A program made the translations under genes and the position numbers. 64,000 bases of DNA from the NCBI RefSeq assembly GCF_013318015.2, contig NZ_CP115842.1:1487001-1551000 (forward strand). Reading direction: 5' to 3'. This document shows positions 19,580 to 28,513 of the stretch, in pieces. The notes under the pieces are model-generated. The model ran no database searches and was not told the origin of the DNA. It saw only the letters and a program-made list of their open reading frames with translations. The DNA comes from Agrobacterium tumefaciens (GTDB lineage Bacteria; Pseudomonadota; Alphaproteobacteria; Rhizobiales; Rhizobiaceae). How positions within the stretch are numbered: the first letter of the stretch is position 1; the number at the start of each line of letters is the position of its first letter.

Positions 19580-20081
19580 ATTTTTCTTCCTCTGGTCGGT
19601 CGCGCACCGATTGTTTTTCTTTATGTGCACCATCGACGAATATGAAGTGAGCTATGACACTTTGTAGTCCCGGAAGCGGGAACAATGCGTTGCGCGTGCG
19701 GCAACAGACGGGCAGTCCGTGAGAGAATTTTGGAACAGTATTTCTCGGGTCCGATAGACAGCCAGGCTCGGGAAACACGTGAAAAATGCAACAGGCCTGC
19801 CGCGTGCAATACATACGTGCCGGACGAAGACGCCAGGAAGCCTCCGTTTACTCAGCGGTAAGGAGACCATGCCGAGCCTACGACGCGGCGAATTTCTGGC
19901 GGATTTCCCTGTTGCCGATGATGGGAAATGCACGCGATCCGGTAACACGTTCGATTATCAAGCTGCTCATCGCCAATTTTGAACGATATGAGGCATTTGT
20001 GCAAAAACTGGTATAATTGGTATGATCATTGAGTTTGAATGAAATTCATCATACATATTTATCATTCTCTATTTTCCATGC
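19580..20081. other. Long intergenic region between DUF3100 operon and gntR
   Basis: About 500 bases between divergent genes. It should carry the promoters of both. A small hairpin TCCCG-GAAG-CGGGA occurs near 19668. A 76-codon frame (19786-20016, plus strand) shows no family resemblance and no good ribosome site, so I do not call it. The gntR-proximal part holds the repeats listed separately. Confidence 0.5.
20010..20053. promoter_or_regulatory. Cluster of operator-like repeats upstream of gntR
   Basis: Direct repeats GGTATAAT (20010-20017) and GGTATGAT (20019-20026) are followed by an inverted match ATCATA (20048-20053). A small perfect inverted repeat TGAAT-GAA-ATTCA occupies 20036-20048. 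The cluster ends 28 bases before the GntR start. This layout suits autoregulation by the FadR-type regulator. Confidence 0.45.
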
Positions 20082-20834
20082 ATGGTGACCGACGTGCCAG
20101 AACAACAAAAACAGCGCAGCAAGTCTTCCGGGTCTCTGGTGACCAAGGTCAGCTTGAGCCTTAGAAACGCTATTGCGTCCGGCCAATATGGACCCGGCGA
20201 CCGCCTGCCCAGCGAGATCGAAATGACGGAGGCGCACGGTGTCAGCCGCACTGTCGTGCGTGAGGCGGTTACGGCGTTGCGATGCGACGGGCTGGTGGAG
20301 GTTCGCCAGGGGGCTGGCATCTTCGTGCTGAAGCGCGGAAAGGAAGTCTCGTCCGCTCCCGGCGTCGATCGCGCCCGACTGTCTTCCGACCTTGAAGTGT
20401 TGGAAATCAGAACGCCGCTTGAAATCGAGGCGGCAGGCCTTGCCGCTCTTCGCCGTTCACCATCGCAGGAAGAGGCGATTTTCGACTGTCACGCCCGGCT
20501 TCTCGAATGTATTGAGCAGAACCGCTCCATTCGCGAGGCGGATCTGGCTCTTCACATCGCCGTGGCGACCGCGACCAACAATCCGCTCTTCACACAATTT
20601 CTCGAGTTGCACGGCCAGGCCGTCATCCCGCAATCCCGCGTGGTTTCCGAAGCCGCGGAAAACGACCAGACGGCCTACAGACGGCTGATCCACAAGGAAC
20701 ATGAGGCGATCGTCATCGCCATATCGGACAGAAATGAACAGGATGCCAAACTGGCGATGCAGGCGCATCTACGCGGCAGCCAGAACCGCTACCGTGACAT
20801 GATGCGCGACCTGCGGGGCATCGCGCACAGCTAA
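20082..20834 (+). CDS. GntR-family regulator, FadR subfamily
   Basis: The N-terminal winged helix (GDRLPSEIEMTEAHGVSRTVVREAVTALRCDGLVEVRQGAGIFV) is followed by an all-helical FCD effector domain with the metal/ligand pattern (DLALHIAVATATNN ... HEAIVIAISDRN). Length is 250 residues. It is divergent from the DUF3100/M20 operon and probably represses it in response to a carboxylated ligand. It converges with, and overlaps by four bases, the end of the glycan-locus gene at 20831. Confidence 0.9.
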   Translation: MVTDVPEQQKQRSKSSGSLVTKVSLSLRNAIASGQYGPGDRLPSEIEMTEAHGVSRTVVREAVTALRCDGLVEVRQGAGIFVLKRGKEVSSAPGVDRARLSSDLEVLEIRTPLEIEAAGLAALRRSPSQEEAIFDCHARLLECIEQNRSIREADLALHIAVATATNNPLFTQFLELHGQAVIPQSRVVSEAAENDQTAYRRLIHKEHEAIVIAISDRNEQDAKLAMQAHLRGSQNRYRDMMRDLRGIAHS

Positions 20835-21628
20835 AGACTTTCCGGAAGATCGGCGCCCCAGACCTCGATTTGCGTCAGTGCGGGAAATGGCGATGGGTCA
20901 TCCGCTTTTTTAAGATCGTGCAGACGAATCCATTCCACCTGGCGCGGCGAGACTGAAAAAGTCTGGGCGGCTCCGGTTTTTTGCAAGGCGAAGCTTACGC
21001 ACTCACCGTCGGAAAAGGTGACACTCGCTTGTTTCCACCATGCATCGTGGGGGAAATCCGCCCGCAGATAGAATGTCAGTTGGTCGATCATCACCGCACG
21101 GCCAAAAACAAGCGTCAATGAAGCGTCAGGATCGCGATTGATGCCCCAGCTGGTATAGGGCCAAAAACCGTGACCTGCGCTGGCTTTTTCACCATCAATC
21201 ACATTGCGTGCCGCAAAGGCGGCCTCTCCGCGCGTCTCGGTACTCGCATAGACGTGTGGAAACAGGGCGGTGTTTTCATGTTCATCAAACGGGTTCAAGG
21301 CCAGGTTTCTACGGACCCCAACATCCCCGGCGAGCGCACGGCGCGCCGCGATCCGGTGAATGGCGCCGCTGAACGCCTGCGGCGGATAGGATTTTCGCCT
21401 TGAGGCGGAAGGAACGGGCAGGACGAATTCTGTCGTTCGTAAAAAAACCAGTGTCGCCGGCATTCCGGCATCCAGGGCAAGCCAGATGTGTCCGGGCTGT
21501 GAAACCTCGACGACAAGCCGATCACCCTCGCAATACTCGGCCCTGTAGACGAGAAAAACCTCGTCTTCCGCACCGGTCTGCGCCAAAATCGCGCCAGCCG
21601 CATTAACGACCTTGAGTGTAAGCTTCAT
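20831..21628 (-). CDS. Uncharacterised protein of the glycan locus, possible carbohydrate-binding module
   Basis: The ATG at 21628 has an AAGGA box seven bases upstream, better placed than the GTG two codons earlier. The 265-residue product lacks a signal peptide. The central part (ARNVIDGEKASAGHGFWPYTSWGINRDPDASLTLVFG ... IDQLTFYLRADFPHDAWW) resembles a discoidin/F5-8C-like beta-sandwich, in which a bound ligand is recognised by loop aromatics. It begins ten bases after the heparinase-type gene stop and is surely in the same operon. No catalytic residues can be named. Confidence 0.6.
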   Translation of the reverse strand: MKLTLKVVNAAGAILAQTGAEDEVFLVYRAEYCEGDRLVVEVSQPGHIWLALDAGMPATLVFLRTTEFVLPVPSASRRKSYPPQAFSGAIHRIAARRALAGDVGVRRNLALNPFDEHENTALFPHVYASTETRGEAAFAARNVIDGEKASAGHGFWPYTSWGINRDPDASLTLVFGRAVMIDQLTFYLRADFPHDAWWKQASVTFSDGECVSFALQKTGAAQTFSVSPRQVEWIRLHDLKKADDPSPFPALTQIEVWGADLPESL

Positions 21629-21638
21629 CGGCACTTCC

Positions 21639-23426
21639 TTAAGTGATTTTCAGGCAAAGACGGTTGGCTTTAACAGGGATGAGAATGCGATAGATCACCG
21701 GCGGCCAGGACTGGCGAAGGCGGGTATCGTCGATCGATATCGTCTCAATGGCCGGGTCGCCCTCGCCGTCGCAGTCCACCTTTCCTAGGTCTGCAAAATT
21801 AAAGCCACCCGGTGTGATTTGCGGTTTTTCTGCAACCATCAGCGACAGGACCGCGTCAATTTCGCCCCGATGGTCATCGATGATTTCCACATGGCTGCCG
21901 CGCAGCAACCGGACACGGCGACGATAATGCGCGACAGTTGCTGCGGCTGGATATGCACCGGCTATATCAAAGGAAATTTCCGCCTTTCCCTCCGAGAATT
22001 CGGCCACAAAATCGCGTGCTGCAAACTCAGGTCCGGCGGATTGCATGACGCCGCCGAAGGTCGGCAGGTTGTGAAAGGCCGATTGCATCGTCCAGATGTC
22101 ATAGCGCTGCGGGGAAAAGGTTTTGGCGGTGTAGGCTTCCACCCCCACATCGATGATGAATGGCCGGCCGTGTTTGTAAAGCGTGAAACTGCCGACATCG
22201 TTATGGTTATGGCTTTCGCCGTTATTGCCTGCCTTGACGGCAAGATCGAAAACACTGTCACGGGCAATCACCAGTCCGATGCCTGAATAAACTATGTCGG
22301 TCTTTGTGGGTGCCACGGGCGTAAGCGCTGACAATTCCGGTGTGGTGAGAACCGCCTGAACGCGATACCAAAGGTTCCATTCCTTCGACATAAGCCGGTC
22401 CGGTGAGCGGTTCCAGCAGGCGGCAGCGAAGGCCTGAAGCGGGGTCGAGGAAACGGCTTTGCCCAAGAGATATTCCCGCACCCCTGATGTCTCGACCTTC
22501 GCCGGCGCATCGGCGAAGTTGAAAAAACGGTCTTCTGCCACATGCATATTGAGGACGAATTCGGCCATGTTTCGCAGCTTCGGCGCATTGAAGAGCGGGG
22601 CAATCGAGCCGGGCGCGCAGCTTTCGACAATAGTCATCGCCCCGAACATGCAAAGTGCTGCATGGCCGTAATAAAGAACGCCCTCTTCGCAGGCCCCGTC
22701 TTCGGCATAATCCTTCTGAAACGCGTCGAGACTCTCAAGTGCCTTTTCAACCACCGAACGTCGCGTCGGCTGGTCTGTCGGCAAGAGCAGCGTCGAGAGC
22801 AGGACATTCTGGGTGATCCAGGCCGTCCAATTGTTCATCCGTTCTGCGCCGTTCCCCATCCACCAGAAATGTCTGTTCAGATATGGTGTCGTTATACGCC
22901 GGTCTATCTCTGCGTGAATTCTCGAAACGAGATTCGTATTTGCCCGCTCCAGCTCCGGTCCAAGCAGATGCAGGCACAACGCCAGATTGGCACCCGTTTC
23001 CGCAGCGAACAGGTCAATCACTGGGTTTTCCGGGTCAGGCAGAGGGTCACGCGGGCCGCCGCGAATATGGGAATTATGAGCGGGCAATTGCCAGCCGCTT
23101 TCCTCGCATATCAGCCACAGGCCATCGATGGTGGCATCGAGAAAACGGCCTTGCCCCTCCGCGCATTCACCAAGAACCAGTGCGTTCAGCTTCAGCCGGC
23201 GGGAAAAATAAAGCCACTCGAAACGATCACGATTGCCACTCCCGCTATATTCCCGGTAGTCGCCCGCCAGAATGGTGGACCAGGACTCGCCAAGAGCCTG
23301 CACCGCCGCCTCGATAAGGCTGCCGCGAACCGCAGCCGACGCTGAGGAGTGAATTTTTTTCGCTGTGAGTTCTGCCCCGAAATCGGCGAACCGATCGGGC
23401 ATAAGCCGCATCATTTCGACAAACAC
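21639..23426 (-). CDS. Heparinase II/III-family polysaccharide lyase
   Basis: The GTG at 23426 lies eight bases after GGAGG and is preferred over the TTG at 23453. The roughly 595-residue product has an N-terminal alpha-helical toroid-like half (YLNRHFWWMGNGAERMNNWTAW) and a C-terminal beta half containing GESHNHNDVGSFTLY near residue 405-420, the hallmark of heparinase II/III proteins. These enzymes cleave uronic-acid-containing polysaccharides by beta-elimination, leaving unsaturated uronyl ends. No signal peptide is seen, suggesting action on imported oligosaccharides. It is divergent from the ABC transporter/GH88 operon, which would process its products. Confidence 0.85.
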   Translation of the reverse strand: MFVEMMRLMPDRFADFGAELTAKKIHSSASAAVRGSLIEAAVQALGESWSTILAGDYREYSGSGNRDRFEWLYFSRRLKLNALVLGECAEGQGRFLDATIDGLWLICEESGWQLPAHNSHIRGGPRDPLPDPENPVIDLFAAETGANLALCLHLLGPELERANTNLVSRIHAEIDRRITTPYLNRHFWWMGNGAERMNNWTAWITQNVLLSTLLLPTDQPTRRSVVEKALESLDAFQKDYAEDGACEEGVLYYGHAALCMFGAMTIVESCAPGSIAPLFNAPKLRNMAEFVLNMHVAEDRFFNFADAPAKVETSGVREYLLGKAVSSTPLQAFAAACWNRSPDRLMSKEWNLWYRVQAVLTTPELSALTPVAPTKTDIVYSGIGLVIARDSVFDLAVKAGNNGESHNHNDVGSFTLYKHGRPFIIDVGVEAYTAKTFSPQRYDIWTMQSAFHNLPTFGGVMQSAGPEFAARDFVAEFSEGKAEISFDIAGAYPAAATVAHYRRRVRLLRGSHVEIIDDHRGEIDAVLSLMVAEKPQITPGGFNFADLGKVDCDGEGDPAIETISIDDTRLRQSWPPVIYRILIPVKANRLCLKIT

Positions 23427-23529
23427 GCCCTGAACCTCCCGCGCGTTCCGCAATCCGATGATTGGCTCCTATCATACGTATTTTTGAAAAACTAGAAAAT
23501 TTGTCTGACTTAATGTAAAGTTGTTTGAC

Positions 23530-23543
23530 CAATATCGATATTG
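23530..23543. promoter_or_regulatory. Perfect 14-bp palindrome in the divergent glycan-locus promoter
   Basis: CAATATCGATATTG is self-complementary over all 14 bases. It lies in the 225-base gap between the divergent heparinase and permease genes, just after TTGACC (23525-23530), which could be a -35 box. A repressor bound here would block transcription to the right. No regulator gene is adjacent in this locus. Confidence 0.5.
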
Positions 23544-23651
23544 TGTTATCCAGAGCGCGGGAGGCGGCAGGGTGAGGATCCCGCGCCGTTATGGAAAACG
23601 CAGCAGCCGACACCTGAGATGCGGTGAAACGGCAGCAATGGGAGGTAGGCT

Positions 23652-24602
23652 GTGGCAATCGCAACCGCGACCATGTCCGACAAGCAGGCGGCCCCGTATC
23701 GCAGGAAAAAAGTCCGCATCGTCTCCAGGCGGCGACGCCGGATCGAGAATGCGCTGGTGGCCTATTCTTTTATTGCGCCCAATTTTCTCGGTTTCGCGAT
23801 TTTCACGCTCGGACCGATCCTTTTTGCCTTCGTGCTCGCCTTCATGCATTGGGACGGCTCCAATCCAATGCGTTTTGCAGGCCTGGATAATTTCTGGCGG
23901 CTGTTCGAGGACAAGGCCTTCATCGCGGCCTTATGGAACACGGTCATTTACACTGTCGCATCGGTGCCGGCCACGCTTGCCTGCGCCCTGGGGCTCGCGA
24001 TACTGCTCAACCAGAAAATCTTAGGTCGCAACTTCTTCCGCACGGCGATGTTCTTTCCCTATGTGGCGTCACTGGTTGCCGTGGCCGTCGTCTGGAACAT
24101 GATTTTCAATCCGGAGATGGGTCCGGTCAACATGTTGCTCTATACGCTCGGTCTCGATCCCGCCGATATGCCGGGATGGGCGGCGGACCGGCATTGGGCA
24201 ATGGTTACCGTCATCCTCTTTGGCGTGTGGAAGAGCATGGGCTACTACATGGTCATCTATCTCGCCGGGCTACAGGGCATCAATTCCGAGCTTTATGAAG
24301 CGGCCGGTCTTGATGGCGCCAATTCCTGGCAGAAATTCATCCACGTCACCCTGCCGCAGCTCGCACCGACGACTTTTTTCGTCACCGTCATGCTGACGAT
24401 CCAGTCCTTCAAGGTTTTCGATCAGGTCTACATGATCACGCAGGGCGGACCGGGAACCTCGACGCTGGTTCTGGTCTATCACATCTACAACGAAGCCTTC
24501 ATTTCTTGGGACCTCGGTTACTCCAGCATGATCGCCCTCGTCCTGTTCTTCCTCGTTCTCATCGTCACTATCGTCCAGTTCAAACGGCAGCGGGAGGATT
24601 GA
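23652..24602 (+). CDS. Sugar ABC transporter permease, MalF/UgpA type
   Basis: The GTG start at 23652 follows GGGAGGT. This 316-residue inner-membrane protein has six predicted spans after a basic N-terminus and the EAA loop ELYEAAGLDGANSWQKFIHVTLPQL near residue 217. It partners with the permease that starts four bases later to form the channel for an oligosaccharide. The context of heparinase-type lyase and GH88 suggests uronate-containing oligosaccharides. Confidence 0.92.
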   Translation: MAIATATMSDKQAAPYRRKKVRIVSRRRRRIENALVAYSFIAPNFLGFAIFTLGPILFAFVLAFMHWDGSNPMRFAGLDNFWRLFEDKAFIAALWNTVIYTVASVPATLACALGLAILLNQKILGRNFFRTAMFFPYVASLVAVAVVWNMIFNPEMGPVNMLLYTLGLDPADMPGWAADRHWAMVTVILFGVWKSMGYYMVIYLAGLQGINSELYEAAGLDGANSWQKFIHVTLPQLAPTTFFVTVMLTIQSFKVFDQVYMITQGGPGTSTLVLVYHIYNEAFISWDLGYSSMIALVLFFLVLIVTIVQFKRQRED

Positions 24603-24605
24603 GCC

Positions 24606-25442
24606 ATGCGTATCATGGGCCGGAAAATCCCCGCCACCACGATCGGCATCTATTTCACGGTGATTATCGTCACCATCGTCATGCTCCTGCCGTTCGCATG
24701 GATGCTGTCGGCGTCGCTGAAGCTCAGCCGCGATGTCTTCGCCTTCCCGATCGAATGGATCCCTTCTCAGCCGCGCTGGGAGAACTATGTCGATATCTGG
24801 ACGAAAATCCCACTGGCGCTGTTCATCTACAATACATCGAAGCTGACAATCATCGTCACGCTGCTGCAATTGCTGACATCCAGCTTTGCCGCCTATGCCT
24901 TCGCCAAGCTGCACTTTCCCTACAAGAACACGCTGTTTCTAGGCTATATCGCCACCATCGCCATGCCCTGGCAGGTCTATATGGTGCCGCAGTTTCTGCT
25001 GATGCGCGAATTCGGGCTCAACAACACCCATCTCGCGCTGATTTTCCTGCAGGCCTTCACCGCCTTCGGCGTTTTCCTGATGCGGCAGTTCTACATGTCG
25101 GTTCCGAACGAGCTTTGCGAAGCGGCCCGTATCGATGGCATGAACGAATACCAGATCTGGGCAAAGATCATGCTGCCGCTCTCGAAGCCGGCGCTCTCCA
25201 CATTGACGATCTTCACCTTCGTCACGACGTGGAACGACTTCCTCGGGCCGATGATCTATCTCACCAAGACCGAGCTGAAGACCATCCAGATCGGCCTGCG
25301 CATGTTCATTTCGCAATATTCGGCGGAATACGGGTTGATCATGGCCGCCTCGGTTGTGGCGCTTATCCCGGTTCTCATCGTTTTCCTAGCATTGCAGCGC
25401 TTCTTCGTCGAAGGCGTCGCTTCCACTGGCCTCAAGGGTTGA
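24606..25442 (+). CDS. Sugar ABC transporter permease, MalG/UgpE type
   Basis: This 278-residue permease begins with a hydrophobic span and PFAWMLSASLK typical of MalG-type subunits. The EAA loop is NELCEAARIDGMNEYQIWAKIMLPLSKPAL near residue 165. It starts three bases after the partner permease stop and is followed four bases later by the GH88 gene, so the genes are one operon. Confidence 0.92.
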   Translation: MRIMGRKIPATTIGIYFTVIIVTIVMLLPFAWMLSASLKLSRDVFAFPIEWIPSQPRWENYVDIWTKIPLALFIYNTSKLTIIVTLLQLLTSSFAAYAFAKLHFPYKNTLFLGYIATIAMPWQVYMVPQFLLMREFGLNNTHLALIFLQAFTAFGVFLMRQFYMSVPNELCEAARIDGMNEYQIWAKIMLPLSKPALSTLTIFTFVTTWNDFLGPMIYLTKTELKTIQIGLRMFISQYSAEYGLIMAASVVALIPVLIVFLALQRFFVEGVASTGLKG

Positions 25443-25446
25443 TTTC

Positions 25447-26619
25447 ATGTTCGACTTGACCACGACCGTTCCGAACCCGATCACCGCTGCGGAAATCGAC
25501 GCCGCGCTCGTAGCCGCCGTCGCACAGGTCCGGCGCAATCTGCCGCAGTTCACCTACGCGGCGCAGAACCACTCGAGCGTGAAGAATTTTTACCCCGCAG
25601 TCGCCAACGATCAATGGACCGCCGGTTTCTGGCCGGGACAGATGTGGCTCGCCTTCGAACATACCGGCGACAGGACCTTTCAGCACGCGGCGCAAATTCA
25701 GGTGCAGAGCTTTCTTCATCGGATCGAAAACCGCATAGAGACCGACCATCATGATATGGGTTTCCTCTATTCGCCCTCCTGCATCGCCGCATGGAAACTG
25801 GTGGGTGACGAGGATGGCAGACGAGCGGCGCTGATGGCCGCCGATCAGCTGATGGAGCGGTTCCAGCCGATTGGTCAATTCATTCAGGCCTGGGGTCGCC
25901 GGGATAATCCCAACGAATTTCGTTACATCATCGACTGCCTGCTGAACCTGCCGCTGCTTTATTGGGCAAGCCGGGAAACGGGCCGGGAAGATTATCGCAC
26001 CGTCGCCCTTGCCCATGCCCGCACCACGCTCGCTCACTCTGTGCGGCCGGACGATTCCACCTATCATACATTCTATATGGACCCCGAGACCGGCGCACCG
26101 GTGCGCGGCGTGACGAAGCAAGGCTACAGCGACGAGAGCTACTGGGCGCGCGGACAGGCCTGGGGCATTGCCGGCATGGCCATTTCGTACCGCTACGAGC
26201 GACTTCCCGCCTATCGCGAAACGTTCGAGCGGCTTCTTGCCTTCTATCTGAAGCGCCTGCCTGATGATCTCGTGCCCTATTGGGACCTGGTCTTTGCGGA
26301 TGGCGATGACGAGCCGCGCGACAGTTCGGCAGCGGCCATCGTCGCCTGCGGTCTGCTGGAAATGGCGGAGCTGGAAACGCGGGAAAAGGCCAAGGAGTAT
26401 CGCGAGCTGGCGAGACGCATGGTGAAGAGCCTGATGGACAACTATTCGGTCCGCGACCCGGCGATCTCCAACGGCCAGCTTCTGCACGGCACCTATTCCA
26501 AGAAAACCGCCCACAATACCTGCCGGGGCGAAGGGGTCGATGAGTGCGTCTCCTGGGGTGATTATTATTATCTGGAAGCGCTGATCCGGCTTTCGCGCAA
26601 CTGGTCTTCCTATTGGTGA
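25447..26619 (+). CDS. GH88-family unsaturated glucuronyl hydrolase
   Basis: The 390-residue protein fits the alpha6/alpha6-barrel GH88 family, which removes the 4,5-unsaturated uronic acid left by polysaccharide lyases through hydration of its double bond. Visible marks are NDQWTAGFWPGQMW near residue 54, HHDMGFLYSP (Asp103) and FRYIIDCLLNLP (Asp163), which correspond by motif to the two functional aspartates (Asp88 and Asp149) of the Bacillus enzyme. Later motifs include RGQAWGIAGM and DSSAAAI. No signal peptide is present. It sits between permease and ATPase genes of the import operon, consistent with cytoplasmic processing of imported lyase products. Confidence 0.9.
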   Translation: MFDLTTTVPNPITAAEIDAALVAAVAQVRRNLPQFTYAAQNHSSVKNFYPAVANDQWTAGFWPGQMWLAFEHTGDRTFQHAAQIQVQSFLHRIENRIETDHHDMGFLYSPSCIAAWKLVGDEDGRRAALMAADQLMERFQPIGQFIQAWGRRDNPNEFRYIIDCLLNLPLLYWASRETGREDYRTVALAHARTTLAHSVRPDDSTYHTFYMDPETGAPVRGVTKQGYSDESYWARGQAWGIAGMAISYRYERLPAYRETFERLLAFYLKRLPDDLVPYWDLVFADGDDEPRDSSAAAIVACGLLEMAELETREKAKEYRELARRMVKSLMDNYSVRDPAISNGQLLHGTYSKKTAHNTCRGEGVDECVSWGDYYYLEALIRLSRNWSSYW

Positions 26620-26632
26620 GCGCGAGGAACAG

Positions 26633-27742
26633 ATGGCAAGCATTTCCCTGAAAAAACTCAATAAAAGCTACGGCGCGCTCAAGGTCGTTCACGATATCGA
26701 TCTGGATATTGCCGACAAGGAATTCATCATTCTGGTTGGCCCTTCCGGATGCGGCAAATCCACCACCCTGCGGATGATTGCCGGGCTGGAGGAAATTTCC
26801 GGCGGCGAATTGCGCATCGGCGAAGACGTGATGAACGATGTGCCCTCCAAGGACCGCGACATCGCCATGGTGTTCCAGAACTATGCGCTTTATCCGCACA
26901 TGACCGTCTACAAGAACATGGCCTTCGGTCTCGAGCTTAGAAAAGCGCCGCGCGACCTCATCGATACGAAGGTGAAGGACGCGGCGAAAATTCTAGACAT
27001 CACCCACCTGCTGAACCGCAAACCCAAGGCGCTATCCGGTGGCCAGCGCCAGCGTGTCGCGCTCGGCCGGGCGATGGTGCGCAATCCGGAAGTTTTTCTT
27101 CTCGATGAGCCGCTTTCCAATCTGGATGCCAAGCTGCGCGGCACCATGCGGTCGGAAATTTCCAAGCTTCACAAGCGGCTGGACGCCACCTTCATTTATG
27201 TGACCCACGATCAGGTTGAGGCCATGACCATGGCGGATCGCATCGTGGTGATGAAGGATGGCCATATCCAGCAGGTGGATACGCCCCAAAATCTATATGA
27301 CCGGCCGATTAACATGTTCGTTGCAGGTTTCATCGGCGCACCGCAGATGAACATGCTTCCGGTGACGCTGCACCGCCAGGGCGACGGCTTTATCGCCATA
27401 TTCGACGGCAACCCATTGCCGCTGCCGGCAGGTATCGATCCTGGGCGTGTACTTCCCTACGAAGGAAAACAGCTCGTTCTGGGCATTCGCCCTGAAAATT
27501 TCCACGAATTTGCTCCGGCGGATATCGATGCCGCCAATGTCTCTCCCTTCAAGGCGACAGTGGAATTGGCGGAGCCGATGGGATCGGAAGTGCATCTCAA
27601 TCTCATCTCGGGCGGTCAAAACCTCGTCGCACGTGTTTCACCGCGCTTCCGGGCGAAGATCGGCGATCCCGTTGAGCTGGTGGCCGATCTGACGAATGCG
27701 CAGCTCTTTGATCCCGCCACCGAGCGATCGATCCTTTATTGA
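26633..27742 (+). CDS. UgpC/MalK-type sugar ABC transporter ATPase
   Basis: The 369-residue protein has Walker A GPSGCGKST near residue 37, [14 protein letters not shown], Walker B VFLLDEPLSNLDAKLR, the switch histidine in VTHDQVEAMT, and a C-terminal regulatory TOBE/OB domain of about 130 residues as in MalK/UgpC. It powers the two permeases upstream. It follows GH88 after 13 bases with an AGGAACAG ribosome site. Confidence 0.93.
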   Translation: MASISLKKLNKSYGALKVVHDIDLDIADKEFIILVGPSGCGKSTTLRMIAGLEEISGGELRIGEDVMNDVPSKDRDIAMVFQNYALYPHMTVYKNMAFGLELRKAPRDLIDTKVKDAAKILDITHLLNRKPKALSGGQRQRVALGRAMVRNPEVFLLDEPLSNLDAKLRGTMRSEISKLHKRLDATFIYVTHDQVEAMTMADRIVVMKDGHIQQVDTPQNLYDRPINMFVAGFIGAPQMNMLPVTLHRQGDGFIAIFDGNPLPLPAGIDPGRVLPYEGKQLVLGIRPENFHEFAPADIDAANVSPFKATVELAEPMGSEVHLNLISGGQNLVARVSPRFRAKIGDPVELVADLTNAQLFDPATERSILY

Positions 27743-27761
27743 ACGGGCCGGGAGAAAAGCG

Positions 27762-28466
27762 ATGCAATGGCTGGAAGGATTATGGACGAAGGAAGGAGCC
27801 GGGATCGACAAGAACGCCCCGCCGCCTACCGGTCTCGCCCTGTTCCTCGATATTATCAGACGCGAATGGTGGGAGATGGTGAAGCTAAACCTCCTCTTTA
27901 TCATCGCCAGCCTGCCGGTCGTAACGATGCCCGCAGCAATGTTGGCCATGGGCCGCGTCTGCGTTTCTTTCTCGAACGACGAAAATACCTATCTGCTGCG
28001 CGATTTCCTTGAAGCCTTGCGGACATTCGCCCTGCGCGGCACCGCGCTTGTGCTTCTCGCAGCGCTGGTGGTCGGTGGCGGTGGTTACGCAACTGTCAGC
28101 TATGCCGATGCTGCCCGGTCGCAACTCGCCTACAGTGTGCCTTTTGCGATCAGCCTCGCAGTCACACTGTTCCTCACCCTTCTCTGCGCCTATGCCACCG
28201 TTGTCCTGGCGAAGGAGGATTTGCCGCTTTTACAGACCCTGCGGCGTGCGGCGTTTCTGGCGCTCACCAGACCATGGCCGATGCTGGCGGCGCTCAGCTT
28301 CGTCGCGGCGCTCTGGATCGCGCATATCCTCTTCTATCCGGTGTCCGTGTTTATGCCGGCAACCATCAATTTTTCGCTCGGCATGTTCGCCCTGTGTTTC
28401 GCGGCGAGAAACGTCGCCGCGCAAACGCGCCTGCGGATATCAGAACGGGCGGGGAGCGGCGTTTAA
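27762..28466 (+). CDS. DUF624 (YesL-like) membrane protein
   Basis: The ATG at 27762 follows GGGAGAAAAG and starts MQWLEGLW; an earlier in-frame start inside the ATPase gene is unlikely. The 234-residue product has about five hydrophobic spans with the early LFLDIIRREWWEMVKLNLLFIIASLPVVTMPAAM segment characteristic of YesL/DUF624. Bacillus yesL lies with rhamnogalacturonan genes, and members recur in sugar ABC operons, but the function is not established. Its place between ATPase and binding protein genes suggests an accessory role in glycan uptake. Confidence 0.8.
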   Translation: MQWLEGLWTKEGAGIDKNAPPPTGLALFLDIIRREWWEMVKLNLLFIIASLPVVTMPAAMLAMGRVCVSFSNDENTYLLRDFLEALRTFALRGTALVLLAALVVGGGGYATVSYADAARSQLAYSVPFAISLAVTLFLTLLCAYATVVLAKEDLPLLQTLRRAAFLALTRPWPMLAALSFVAALWIAHILFYPVSVFMPATINFSLGMFALCFAARNVAAQTRLRISERAGSGV

Positions 28467-28513
28467 GACATACCAAAATCAAACGACATCAGTCAGGGAA
28501 GGAGAAACGGGCT

